Shown here one piece after another: positions 44,260 to 52,852 of a stretch of DNA of 64,000 bases (position 1 is its first letter; the number at the start of each line of letters is the position of its first letter). Below the pieces are notes generated by a model. It saw only the letters and a program-made list of their open reading frames with translations. It had not been told where the DNA came from and ran no database searches. Made by a program: the position numbers and the translations under genes. Location of the stretch: positions 1 through 64,000 of the forward strand of contig CACHDI010000002.1 in the NCBI GenBank assembly GCA_902578545.1. Direction: 5' to 3'. This DNA comes from an uncultured Alphaproteobacteria bacterium (lineage in GTDB: Bacteria; Pseudomonadota; Alphaproteobacteria; Rhodobacterales; Rhodobacteraceae).

Positions 44260-45339
44260 ATGGAAATAAAAGCTGAATTTTTATTACCTACAAAAGAATT
44301 AAGAAAAGATATTCCTTTTTTTACGAATACCTTAAAAATGAAAATGGATATGATTTATCCTGCAGATAATCCTACAGTTGCAGTTTTTTCTGGGCATGGT
44401 ATCCGAATTAGAATAGATAAAGAAGCAATAATTTCTCCAGGAAAAATTAGAATTTTGTGCGAAAACCCGGATGAATTTGCATCAGGTAAAAAGATACTTA
44501 AAGCACCAAACAATACCATTATAGAAATTGATGAAATAAACCCACCTGTCGTATTACCAACAACAAAACATAGTTTTGTCGTTAAAAAGTTAGCTGATCA
44601 AGCCCCATGGATTATTGGAAGAGCTGGGATGCATTATAGAGATCTAATTCCAGATCGATTAGGTGGCTCTATTATTGCAAGTCACATCAGAATACCAGAT
44701 GGTGGTCCAGTACCAGATATGGTTCACTACCATTCTGTTGGTTTTCAATTAATTTTTTGCTACAAAGGTTGGGTGGATTTGGTATATGAAGATCAAGGTG
44801 AACCTCTTAGACTTCATGCAGGAAATTGCGTAATCCAACCTCCAGAAATAAGGCATCAAGTATTATACGCAAGCGATAATATTGAAGTTATAGAAATTGG
44901 TGTACCAGCTGATCATATCACAACTATTGATCATAAAATGGAATTACCAAACAAGACAATTAATAAAAATAGAAGATTTAAAGGTCAAAAATTTGTGCAC
45001 CATAAGGCTGAAGAGGCTCAATGGGAAAAATTTAGAGTTCCTGGTTTTATTTCAAGAGATACGGGTATATCACAAAATACCCAGAATGTTGCAGGAGTTC
45101 ATATTATCCGTCCCGAGAACAATAAAAGTCCTGAAACATATCATGACAGTGATATTTTATTTAATTTTGTAATGGAAGGAACTATGGTTTTAAGTGGAGA
45201 AGGCAAAGAACCTTTCAAGTTATCTCCTGGTGATGCATTTGTTATTCCTCCTAAAATGAGAACACAATACAAAGATTTTTCTAAAGATTTAGAATTACTA
45301 GAAGTTTCATTACCAGGTAAATTTAAAACTTATTATTAA
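44260..45339 (+). CDS. VOC-like plus double-cupin fusion protein
   Basis: 359 residues from the ATG at 44260. The first 90 or so resemble half of a glyoxalase/VOC domain (EIKAEFLLPTKELRKDIPFF, VAVFSGHGIRIRID). Two cupin domains follow. Cupin 1 has MVHYHSVGFQLIFCYKGWVD (His156, His158) and PPEIRHQVL (His199). Cupin 2 has ETYHDSDILFNFVMEGTMVL and LSPGDAFVIPPKM. Cupin 1 has a plausible metal site, while cupin 2 keeps the fold and one His (295). Unknown reaction; dioxygenase, isomerase or sensor roles are possible. Convergent with the pirin gene three bases away. Confidence 0.75.
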   Translation: MEIKAEFLLPTKELRKDIPFFTNTLKMKMDMIYPADNPTVAVFSGHGIRIRIDKEAIISPGKIRILCENPDEFASGKKILKAPNNTIIEIDEINPPVVLPTTKHSFVVKKLADQAPWIIGRAGMHYRDLIPDRLGGSIIASHIRIPDGGPVPDMVHYHSVGFQLIFCYKGWVDLVYEDQGEPLRLHAGNCVIQPPEIRHQVLYASDNIEVIEIGVPADHITTIDHKMELPNKTINKNRRFKGQKFVHHKAEEAQWEKFRVPGFISRDTGISQNTQNVAGVHIIRPENNKSPETYHDSDILFNFVMEGTMVLSGEGKEPFKLSPGDAFVIPPKMRTQYKDFSKDLELLEVSLPGKFKTYY

Positions 45340-45342
45340 TTT

Positions 45343-46254
45343 CTAGTCATTTTTTTTTATAAATGTTCCATTTTGCAGTTCTGAAAAAGCTTGCATTAAT
45401 TCCTCTTTAGTATTCATAACAATTGGACCATGCCAAGCTACTGGCTCTTTGATAGGTTTACCTGATACTAAAAGAAACCTTACACCGAGTTCTCCACTTT
45501 TTACAGATATTGAATCTCCAGTATCAAATCGAACTAAAGTTCTATTACCTGACATATCTCTTATATTTAATTCTTGACCATTGATTTCTTTTTCTACAAG
45601 AACTCCAATAGGATCAGATGCGTATTGAAAATTAGCAGAACCATCAAAAACATATGCAAAAGTATTTTTATATGTATCTACTTCAATAATCTTTTGAGTG
45701 TTGGGTGGAATATAAATATCTAAATATTGCGGTTCACATGCTATACCATCTACAGGGCCTTTCATGCCTTTATAATCGCCAACTATTATTTTTATTTTAG
45801 AACCATCATTGTCTTCCAAAAATGTTATATCCTTTGATGCAATATCTTGATATCTTGGAGCAATGAATTTTTGGTCAGATGGAAGATTTGCCCAAAGTTG
45901 AAAACCATGCATTTGTCCTTTAGAATTTCCTGATGGCATTTCTTGATGCATAATGCCTGATCCAGCAGTCATCCACTGAACATCACCACTTAATAAGTCG
46001 CCCTCATTTCCAATACTATCTTTATGTTCAACTTTACCTTCAAGAACATAAGTTATAGTTTCAATCCCTCTATGGGGGTGCCAAGGAAATCCAGCCATAT
46101 AATCTTTAGGATTATCATTTCTAAAATCATCAAGCATTAGAAAAGGATCACTCTCCTTAGGGTCATTGAAGCCAAATACTCTATGTAAGTTTACTCCAGC
46201 TCCTTCCATAGTAGGTATGGCTTGAGTTTCTAATTTAACTGGTCTAAAAGTCAT
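45343..46254 (-). CDS. pirin-family protein
   Basis: 303 residues with the pirin double-cupin layout: GVNLHRVFGFNDPKESDPFLMLDDF, the metal-binding FPWHPHRGIETITYVLEGKVEHKDS, QWMTAGSGIMHQEMP, FQLWANLP, and a second cupin with PIGVLVEKEING and RFLLVSGKPIKEP. Bacterial pirins such as YhhW have quercetinase-like activity or act as redox-related regulators. The usual His-His-His-Glu ligands are present in the segments above. Alone on the minus strand, 101 bases downstream of a small gene. Confidence 0.9.
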   Translation of the reverse strand: MTFRPVKLETQAIPTMEGAGVNLHRVFGFNDPKESDPFLMLDDFRNDNPKDYMAGFPWHPHRGIETITYVLEGKVEHKDSIGNEGDLLSGDVQWMTAGSGIMHQEMPSGNSKGQMHGFQLWANLPSDQKFIAPRYQDIASKDITFLEDNDGSKIKIIVGDYKGMKGPVDGIACEPQYLDIYIPPNTQKIIEVDTYKNTFAYVFDGSANFQYASDPIGVLVEKEINGQELNIRDMSGNRTLVRFDTGDSISVKSGELGVRFLLVSGKPIKEPVAWHGPIVMNTKEELMQAFSELQNGTFIKKND

Positions 46255-46355
46255 ATTACCTCTTCACATATCAAATAGGACAGTTTACTACATTTAAATT
46301 CTAAAAATTTTTTTTAAAGATAGGTCTTATAAAAAATCGAAATTTTAAATCCTAA

Positions 46356-46676
46356 TCACCCATCTAGGATTTCGTGAATAACAACTATACCTCTATCGGC
46401 ATTTACTATTGAGGGATTATCTTCATCCTCTGGAATACCATTAAGTAGTTTTTGACATGCAATAAAGGCCTTTTCGTCTTTGTAAGAATAATATATGCCC
46501 AGTCTGTTATTTCCTTGCTTATTCCATATTTGAGTCACAGTAAAAGAAAGTAAACCTGCTTTTTTAAACTGTTGCTTCATTGTATCGACAGTGTTTTCAA
46601 TTCTTTTTATTTCTGCTTCAAGATGAAATTTAGATTGAAAATCTATCTGATTATAACTCATTAACTTTGGTGTCAT
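46356..46676 (-). CDS. small hypothetical protein, ferredoxin-fold-like
   Basis: 106 residues, ATG at 46676 behind a GAGGA ribosome site. Alternating structure: FHLEAEIKRIENTVDTMKQQ as helix, LLSFTVTQIWNKQGNNRLGI as strands, DEKAFIACQKLLNGIPED as helix, GIVVIHEILDG as strand. No catalytic motif. It resembles small dimeric alpha-beta barrel proteins, one of several in 42-49 kb. Not recognised. Confidence 0.62.
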   Translation of the reverse strand: MTPKLMSYNQIDFQSKFHLEAEIKRIENTVDTMKQQFKKAGLLSFTVTQIWNKQGNNRLGIYYSYKDEKAFIACQKLLNGIPEDEDNPSIVNADRGIVVIHEILDG

Positions 46677-46733
46677 TGGTTCCTCATGTGTTTTAAATTA
46701 TAAAGATTAATTTATTTATAATCTCAATAAATA

Positions 46734-47639
46734 TTAATTCTTGGCAAATTTAATTAATCGACCTGCTAAAAAGATACCTTCATCCTCCTGAAAAAAATGC
46801 CCAGCATTTTTTGTTATAAAATGATCCTGACCAGCTGCACCTGGTATATTCTTGATAAAAACTTTTTCTAAACCTCTCATTATTGGGTCCTTATCAGAGA
46901 AACATGTTAAAATGGGTTTTCTCAGTTTTATTAATTTTCCCCATGCTTTTTTTTGATCATGGTGAGCTGGATCATCAATAGAATCAGGTACCAATAATGG
47001 AAACTGACGTGCTCCAGATTTATATTCTTCATCAGGAAAAGGTGCATCGTAAGCATTTATTTCTTCGCCAGAAAGACCTTTAAATGTACCTCTATGAATT
47101 ACATTTCCAATTTTAAAGGTTTCTGAATTTTGACTATAGTTTCTCCACTTATAGAATTCAGAACCTAAATCCTCAACTCCAGTAGGAAAAGCAGTATTAC
47201 CTATCATTACTTTATTAAAAAAATTAGGTGACTCTGCAAGTATTCGTAAACCAATCAATCCTCCCCAATCCTGCCCAAATAGTACTGAATTCTTAATTTT
47301 CAATTGATTAAGAAATAAAGTGAGCCATGTTACATGAGATTTATAGGTATAACTATTTCTATCCTTTGGTTTATCACTTTTCCCAAAACCTATTAAATCA
47401 GGAGCTACAACTCTAAAACCATTATTTGAAAGAATAGGTATCATATGTCTATAAAGATAAGACCAGGATGGTTCACCATGCAAAAGTATAATAGCAGGAT
47501 CAGTCTTTTTTCCTTCATCAACGTAATGAATTCGAAGAACACCTATTTCCTTATCACTTATAGTGATGTAATTAGGCTGGAAATTATAATCCTTAAGAGA
47601 TTTAAACCTAAAATCCTGAGTTCTTAAAAATAATCCCAT
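46734..47639 (-). CDS. haloalkane-dehalogenase-like alpha/beta hydrolase
   Basis: 301 residues of the alpha/beta-hydrolase fold with the haloalkane dehalogenase pattern. The oxyanion motif is LLHGEPSWSYLYRH (53-66). The nucleophile elbow is FGQDWGGLIGL, with Asp124 followed by Trp125, the same pair and numbering as DhlA of Xanthobacter. An acid is likely in FSDKDP (248-252), and the base is His281 in KNAGHFFQED. The Asp nucleophile separates it from Ser esterases. It would hydrolyse a halogenated alkane, or an epoxide if the context differs. The halide-stabilising second Trp of the cap is not certain. Confidence 0.85.
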   Translation of the reverse strand: MGLFLRTQDFRFKSLKDYNFQPNYITISDKEIGVLRIHYVDEGKKTDPAIILLHGEPSWSYLYRHMIPILSNNGFRVVAPDLIGFGKSDKPKDRNSYTYKSHVTWLTLFLNQLKIKNSVLFGQDWGGLIGLRILAESPNFFNKVMIGNTAFPTGVEDLGSEFYKWRNYSQNSETFKIGNVIHRGTFKGLSGEEINAYDAPFPDEEYKSGARQFPLLVPDSIDDPAHHDQKKAWGKLIKLRKPILTCFSDKDPIMRGLEKVFIKNIPGAAGQDHFITKNAGHFFQEDEGIFLAGRLIKFAKN

Positions 47640-47670
47640 GATTCATCGATATATTAAATTTAAATTCAAA

Positions 47671-47988
47671 TTAAGCTCTAGGTGGTTGAAAATTTACATT
47701 TTTGGCAATTTTCCTCACCTCATCAATATCTAGTGACTCTAATACATCCAATTTGCCAACAGTTCCAGCAGCTTTGGCCTTAAGATTCATTGCTGCAATC
47801 TGATCAAAACTTTCTGCTTCCGTTTGCATAGTAAAATCATAAATACCTCTAGTAATATGATAATTAATTAACTTTGCGCCAACACTTGAAGTAAGAGTTT
47901 CCATAGCTTTTCTTCTGTCTGAGCTTCCTTCTACTAAACCTTCGGAGCCTTTGTTAGAATAAGTGCCTAGTATGATATATAAAGCCAT
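47671..47988 (-). CDS. GYD-domain protein
   Basis: 105 residues from the ATG at 47988, which has AAAGGAAAAATA before it. The in-frame ATG fourteen codons upstream gives a basic, non-conserved extension. The GYD domain features are ALYIILGTYSNKG, RRKAMETLTSSVGAKLIN, YHITRGIYDFTMQTEA and DQIAAMNLKAKAAGTVGKLDVL. Members form dimeric alpha-beta barrels. Function is unknown for the family. It lies 31 bases upstream of the dehalogenase-like gene on the same strand. Confidence 0.78.
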   Translation of the reverse strand: MALYIILGTYSNKGSEGLVEGSSDRRKAMETLTSSVGAKLINYHITRGIYDFTMQTEAESFDQIAAMNLKAKAAGTVGKLDVLESLDIDEVRKIAKNVNFQPPRA

Positions 47989-48123
47989 TATTTTTCCTTT
48001 CAAAAATTTTAGATATTTGTAATTTTTCAATTATTATTTTTTAATAAATAATTAATATTATCTTTAAATTTTAAATGTTTCAATTAAAGTAAATCTTGTT
48101 TTTGTTATGTTAGGTTGATCTTT

Positions 48124-48873
48124 ATGATAATTAATAAAGGTTTTATTGTAGTAGTGGATATAAGTGGATATACTTCATTTCTGAAAGCACATAACGCTTC
48201 AAAAAATTCTAATTTATTTAAAAAATTTCTTGATAAGATTAATGACGGCCATGGCGAACTAATTATAAGTGACTTATTGGAAACAGTCATAAATGAGTTA
48301 GATGGAACCCTAACTATCAATAAACTTGAAGGGGATGCAGCATTATTTTATGCCCTTCCAAAAAATACTAATGAATTCTCAATTGAACTCATAAAAAAAT
48401 TATTAAAAAGTATTGAGGTCTTTAATAATAGAATTAATGAACTGTTGTTTGTTCAATCATGCCCATGTACTCCTTGTAATAACATGATAAATTTAAAATT
48501 AAAGTGTTTTGTTCACTATGGAGAATTCCTTATAAAAAAAATTAGAAATTTTGAAGAGATAGCAGGACAAGATGTAATTATTCTTCACAGATTAATGAAA
48601 AATTCTATCAACAGTAATGAGTATATTTTACTTTCTGAAAAAGCTGCCAAAGTAAGTAATCTAAGAAATTTAAAAAATTTAGAAAAAAGAAAAGAAGCTG
48701 TAGAAGATTTTGGAAAAATGAATATTCAAGTTTTCTATCCCTCAGGAAATACAATTGATTTTTCAAAACCCAATTTAATATTTAAAATTAAGAACTTTTT
48801 TAAGATGCAGAGGTACTTTTGGAATAAAAAAAGAGAAAAAAACTTAAAAGAAAAATATTTGGTAGATAATTAA
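48124..48873 (+). CDS. DUF2652-type nucleotidyl-cyclase-fold protein
   Basis: 249 residues from the ATG at 48124. It starts NKGFIVVVDISGYTSFLKAHN, like the first metal strand of class III nucleotidyl cyclases, then TLTINKLEGDAALFYALP and the Cys-rich SCPCTPCNNM, and KLKCFVHYGEFLIKKIRNFE. The pattern fits DUF2652, a diverged adenylate-cyclase-like fold. The D(I)SGYT and KLEGDA elements are kept, but whether it makes cAMP or cGMP is unclear. The Cys-X-Cys-X2-Cys stretch may bind metal. Alone on the + strand. Confidence 0.72.
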   Translation: MIINKGFIVVVDISGYTSFLKAHNASKNSNLFKKFLDKINDGHGELIISDLLETVINELDGTLTINKLEGDAALFYALPKNTNEFSIELIKKLLKSIEVFNNRINELLFVQSCPCTPCNNMINLKLKCFVHYGEFLIKKIRNFEEIAGQDVIILHRLMKNSINSNEYILLSEKAAKVSNLRNLKNLEKRKEAVEDFGKMNIQVFYPSGNTIDFSKPNLIFKIKNFFKMQRYFWNKKREKNLKEKYLVDN

Positions 48874-48924
48874 GTTTAAAATAAATTAAAAATATTTAAA
48901 AAAACTGATTGATTTAATTTTTTA

Positions 48925-49245
48925 TTAACCATCTGGATCTTGCATTTCTTCATTTGTAATATTGTAAACACTTACAAATCGTGGCATTTCGTTTGGTAAT
49001 GTCATCATTAAGGAATTAAATCCTGCTTTCTCGAGGTTTTCAAAAATTGCATCTTCACTTTCTGCATACCAATGACAGAAAAAAAAATCATCCTTACCCA
49101 TCCAGTGCTGAAGTGTTTCTGCTTTTTCACTTTTTAATGCTTCAAAAAACATTTTGTCAGTCATTCCTTTAGTTTGTTTTATGACTAATTTTCTTGATTC
49201 AGAATCATTCCAGGTATGCGTACATATATAGTGTTTTTTTGACAT
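48925..49245 (-). CDS. small hypothetical protein
   Basis: 106 residues from the ATG at 49245, chosen for its strong GGAGG site eight bases upstream. It contains KHYICTHTWNDSESRKLVIK, TLQHWMGKDDFFFCHWYAES, DAIFENLEKAGFNSLMMTLP and a C-terminal RFVSVYNITNEEM. The layout is beta-alpha-beta-beta-alpha-beta, a ferredoxin-like fold. No known catalytic motif. Not recognised. Confidence 0.65.
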   Translation of the reverse strand: MSKKHYICTHTWNDSESRKLVIKQTKGMTDKMFFEALKSEKAETLQHWMGKDDFFFCHWYAESEDAIFENLEKAGFNSLMMTLPNEMPRFVSVYNITNEEMQDPDG

Positions 49246-49507
49246 AATATTTACCTCCAAAACAAATCTTATCAAACAATAGAATATATTTGATTAATCT
49301 CAGGTTATTAACTTTTTTAAAATTTGCAATATGATTTAACTTTTTAACTTTAGATAATACCAACGAAAATTTTTAATTCATCAAAAAGGTTGCTGTTATT
49401 AATAATTTATAAGAGCATGCGACAGTTTTTCAGTGTTCAATTAAAGAATTTTAGTATTAAAATCGTTTTATATTATTAAAGTTTTTCAATAATCAAATGG
49501 AAATAAA

Positions 49508-49864
49508 ATGGATCAAATTTTAAGACAATCAATTCAAACTAATAATTTCTATTATTTCTTAATTGTCATGGTACTTACTACAATTAGTCAACTATCAACA
49601 ATGATGGTAATTGTTTTTGGTAATATTTCAGGAAAAGAATTATTAGTAGCTGCATCAGTAATAGGACCCACAATTATCGGCGCCTTTGGCATAATTCGTC
49701 TACTAACAAATTTCATGGTTCTCATAAAAGATATGGATGAAAAAATTTCTAAAACAAATTATGGTAAGGAATTACAAAACATCCCTTTTCATATACTTAG
49801 ATTTGTCTTTTCAGGCATTTTTGTAATAGTTGCAATTATTCAATTAGTTACAATTTATAGTTAA
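49508..49864 (+). CDS. small integral membrane protein, unknown function
   Basis: 118 residues with about three hydrophobic segments: FYYFLIVMVLTTISQLSTM (about 14-32), ELLVAASVIGPTIIGAFGII (about 44-63) and FHILRFVFSGIFVIVAIIQL (about 93-113). No family is recognised. It is preceded by a 260-base intergenic region in which only AT-rich sequence is seen, and is followed by a 140-base gap. The ATG at 49508 follows a weak purine stretch. Confidence 0.68.
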   Translation: MDQILRQSIQTNNFYYFLIVMVLTTISQLSTMMVIVFGNISGKELLVAASVIGPTIIGAFGIIRLLTNFMVLIKDMDEKISKTNYGKELQNIPFHILRFVFSGIFVIVAIIQLVTIYS

Positions 49865-50002
49865 AGTTTGCAGTGGAATATTATATTTACTTACTTATGT
49901 TAGGACTTTAATTTTTGCTTTTTATATAGAAATTTTATTTGTATTTTTTTTGCAAACAAAGTCTAATCATATTATTTCGAGTCGTTAATAAGCAGGTATA
50001 AA

Positions 50003-50227
50003 ATGAAAAATTATTCTAAATCAAATAATGTAGTAAACGAATATGAGGATGTTTACTTAGAAAACCTTGAATCAAAAGAATATTTTGAATATTTACTTAA
50101 ATACTACAAGTCTTGGAAAAAATCGTCTCCCTCAGAATTTAACTATTTATTTGGTAAAGATAGAGATATAGAAGAGTTAGCTTACTGCCAGATGGATAAA
50201 GAAGATAGATACCAAATATCTAACTAA
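50003..50227 (+). CDS. small acidic hypothetical protein
   Basis: 74 residues, rich in Glu, Tyr and Lys (VNEYEDVYLENLESKEYFEY, then LLKYYKSWKKSSPSEFNYLF), with no membrane segment or signal. A short AGG ribosome site (GCAGGT) precedes the ATG. It is 19 bases upstream of the DUF411 gene and may share its transcript. No function can be given. Confidence 0.55.
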   Translation: MKNYSKSNNVVNEYEDVYLENLESKEYFEYLLKYYKSWKKSSPSEFNYLFGKDRDIEELAYCQMDKEDRYQISN

Positions 50228-50246
50228 TAGTTTTAATGAGCTATAT

Positions 50247-50711
50247 ATGAATAGAAGAAAATTTATATTTAGTACCATTTTAACCTCATTTTTTTTTGGT
50301 TTTAAAACTCATTCAAAAGAATTAATTCCAATCCACGTTTACAAGGATCCTAATTGTGGATGCTGTAAAAAATGGATAAATATATTAAATAAAAAAGGTT
50401 TTAAAGCCACTTCAGAAGATATGTATTCTTCGGAATTAGTGCAATTTAAAATTAAAAATAAAATTCCTGTTAATATGGTTTCTTGTCATACTGCAAGGGT
50501 GCATGAATACATTATTGAAGGTCATGTTCCACCTGAAGATATCATTTCTTTGATTGATAAAAAAATTAATGCCGTTGGTCTTGCAGTACCAGAAATGCCT
50601 TACGGATCACCTGGTATGGGACCAGAAGAGAAGAGAGAAGCATATGATGTATTTCTTGTAAAAAAGGACGGTACAACAAAAGTTTTTAATAGCTATGATG
50701 CTAAAGGTTAG
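50247..50711 (+). CDS. DUF411 metal-binding protein
   Basis: 154 residues. An N-terminal signal (MNRRKFIFSTILTSFFFGF) contains an RRKF motif compatible with Tat export. The DUF411 body has IHVYKDPNCGCCKKWINILN with a CxCC cluster, VNMVSCHTARVHEYIIEGHVP (Cys, His) and PEMPYGSPGMG near the end. Such proteins are thought to bind copper or other soft metals in the periplasm. It stands 65 bases before the acyl-CoA synthetase gene. The metal is inferred. Confidence 0.85.
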   Translation: MNRRKFIFSTILTSFFFGFKTHSKELIPIHVYKDPNCGCCKKWINILNKKGFKATSEDMYSSELVQFKIKNKIPVNMVSCHTARVHEYIIEGHVPPEDIISLIDKKINAVGLAVPEMPYGSPGMGPEEKREAYDVFLVKKDGTTKVFNSYDAKG

Positions 50712-50775
50712 AAATAATTTATTTATACTTTTTATAAAATTTGAATTTTTAAATTTAAAAAATTGGTGATTATCA

Positions 50776-52410
50776 TTGAAAAAAGACATTTCCTTTTCAT
50801 ATGAAAAAATTCGCTCGTCACATGATTTAAAATGCCCAGATAATTTTAATTTTGGTTTTGATATTATTTCAGATAAATATGGAAAATCAGAAAAAACCGC
50901 ACTTATAGCAATCCAGAAAAGTACAAAAAAAGTCCAAAAAATTAGCTATAAGGAACTTAACGAAAATTCTTCCAAATTTGCGAATGCTTTAAAAAATTTT
51001 GGCATTAAAAAAAAAGACAATATTTTAGTTATATTACCTCGAATACCTGAATGGTACTATTGTATTTTAGGTTGCTCAAAAGTTGGAGCGGTTGCAATTC
51101 CATGTACTAAGATGCTCAAAGCTAAAGATATTGAATATAGAGCCAAGAAATCAAATGCAAAGGTTATTATTTCAACATCAGAAAGTTCACCTGAAATAAA
51201 TAAAATAAAAGATAATTGTAAATCACTAAAATATAAAATTTTAGTTAAAGATAAAAAAGATGATTGGTATAATTATGATGAAATTTGCAAAAAGTCAGAT
51301 GTAAATTTTGGCAGGGATATGGTTCCACCTACAAAATCCAATGACTTAATGTTGATTTATTTTACATCTGGCAGTACTGCGATGCCAAAAATGGTTGAAA
51401 GAGACCAATCTTATGCCTTTTCACATATTATTACACAGAAATATTGGCAAGATTTAAAATCAACCGATATACATTGGACATTGACAGATACTGGATGGGC
51501 TAAGGCTGCATGGGGATTATTATATCCACCTTTACTAGTAGGTTGTACTATTATTTTGTATGATAATGACGGTTTTGATTTAGATGAGCATCTAGAAATT
51601 ATAAAAAAACATAAAGTTACTACTTTTTGCGCTCCACCTACTATTTATAGACTTATGGCTCAATCAAATTTAGCTAATTTTGAAGTCTCTTCTCTTAGAC
51701 ATTGTTTTAGTGCAGGAGAACCTTTAAATCCGGAGGCAATGCGTTCATGGAAAAATGCCACGGGGTGTGACGTTTATGATGGATATGGGCAAACAGAAAC
51801 AATCAATATAATTGCTAATTTTCCTGGTATGAAAATAAAAAAAGGTTCTATGGGAAGGCCCTGTCCAGGATTTGAAATAGAAATAATTGACAATCAGGCA
51901 AATATCTTAGAAATAAATCAAATTGGTAATATAGGAATTAAAATTACAGACCCATATCCTCCAGGACTTTTTAGAGGATATTATCAAGATCAAAAAAAAA
52001 CATCTGAAGTTTTTAAAAATGGATGGTATTTTACAGGTGATACTGCTACCAAGGATAAAGATGGATATTTTTGGTTTGTAGGTAGGTCTGATGATATCAT
52101 TACATCTTCTGGATATAGAATTAGTCCTTTTGAAGTAGAAAGTGTACTCCTAGAGCACCCATATATTGTTGAGGCAGCAGTTGTAGCTAAACCAGATAAA
52201 GTAAGAGGAGAAATAGTAGCCGCATTCATAGTCTTAGGAAAAAATTATAATGGTAATAGAAAACTAAAATTAGAAATTCAAGAATTTGTAAAAAATAATA
52301 CGGCTCCTTATAAGTATCCAAGAGAGATTATTTTTACTAAAAATCTTCCTAAAACTATATCTGGAAAAATTAGAAGGATAGACTTAAGAAACAAAATCAT
52401 AAAAATTTAG
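50776..52410 (+). CDS. acyl-CoA synthetase (AMP-forming, acetyl-CoA synthetase-like)
   Basis: 544 residues of the ANL superfamily. The phosphate loop is LIYFTSGSTAMPKMVERD, the aromatic motif is IHWTLTDTGWAKAAWG, then CFSAGEPLNPEAM, YDGYGQTET, and the hinge region WYFTGDTATKDKDGYFWFVGRSDDIITSSGYRI. The C-terminal catalytic lysine is in KTISGKIRR. It activates a carboxylate to its CoA thioester via an adenylate; the size and motifs are closest to medium-chain acyl-CoA synthetases. The start is TTG at 50776, with no better ATG. Confidence 0.9.
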   Translation: MKKDISFSYEKIRSSHDLKCPDNFNFGFDIISDKYGKSEKTALIAIQKSTKKVQKISYKELNENSSKFANALKNFGIKKKDNILVILPRIPEWYYCILGCSKVGAVAIPCTKMLKAKDIEYRAKKSNAKVIISTSESSPEINKIKDNCKSLKYKILVKDKKDDWYNYDEICKKSDVNFGRDMVPPTKSNDLMLIYFTSGSTAMPKMVERDQSYAFSHIITQKYWQDLKSTDIHWTLTDTGWAKAAWGLLYPPLLVGCTIILYDNDGFDLDEHLEIIKKHKVTTFCAPPTIYRLMAQSNLANFEVSSLRHCFSAGEPLNPEAMRSWKNATGCDVYDGYGQTETINIIANFPGMKIKKGSMGRPCPGFEIEIIDNQANILEINQIGNIGIKITDPYPPGLFRGYYQDQKKTSEVFKNGWYFTGDTATKDKDGYFWFVGRSDDIITSSGYRISPFEVESVLLEHPYIVEAAVVAKPDKVRGEIVAAFIVLGKNYNGNRKLKLEIQEFVKNNTAPYKYPREIIFTKNLPKTISGKIRRIDLRNKIIKI

Positions 52411-52435
52411 ATAATTATTTTATTTGGAAAAAATT

Positions 52436-52834
52436 ATGAAAAAATTGAATAAAACAGTTAAAAGTATGGTGGCAGAGGCAAAAACCAAAATTAATGAAAT
52501 TAATGCGAAAGAAGCAATTAATTTGTTTGAAAATGATGATGTCATTTTTGTAGACATAAGAGATATTAGAGAAAGACAAAAATTAGGGTTCATTCCTGGA
52601 AGTTTCCATGCTCCACGAGGAATGCTTGAATTCTGGGTTGATCCTGATAGTCCCTATTTTAAGGATATATTTGATTCAGATAAAAAATATGTCTTTCATT
52701 GTGCAGCTGGTTGGAGATCTGCACTAGCAGTTTCAACATTAAAAGATATGGGTTTTGAAGCTACACATATTTCAGATGGTTTTGCAGGTTGGATAAATGA
52801 AAAAGGTCCTATTGAATTTAAAAATAAAAAATAA
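52436..52834 (+). CDS. rhodanese-domain protein
   Basis: 132 residues from the ATG at 52436. A single rhodanese domain: INAKEAINLFENDDVIFVDIRD, GFIPGSFHAPRGMLEFW, and the active loop HCAAGWRSA with Cys89. C-terminal GFEATHISDGFAGWINEKGP is also conserved. It transfers sulfane sulfur or binds related oxyanions. It follows the acyl-CoA synthetase after 25 bases and precedes the OYE-family gene by 18 bases, so the three may be cotranscribed. Confidence 0.9.
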   Translation: MKKLNKTVKSMVAEAKTKINEINAKEAINLFENDDVIFVDIRDIRERQKLGFIPGSFHAPRGMLEFWVDPDSPYFKDIFDSDKKYVFHCAAGWRSALAVSTLKDMGFEATHISDGFAGWINEKGPIEFKNKK

Positions 52835-52852
52835 AATATTTAAGGTTGTACA

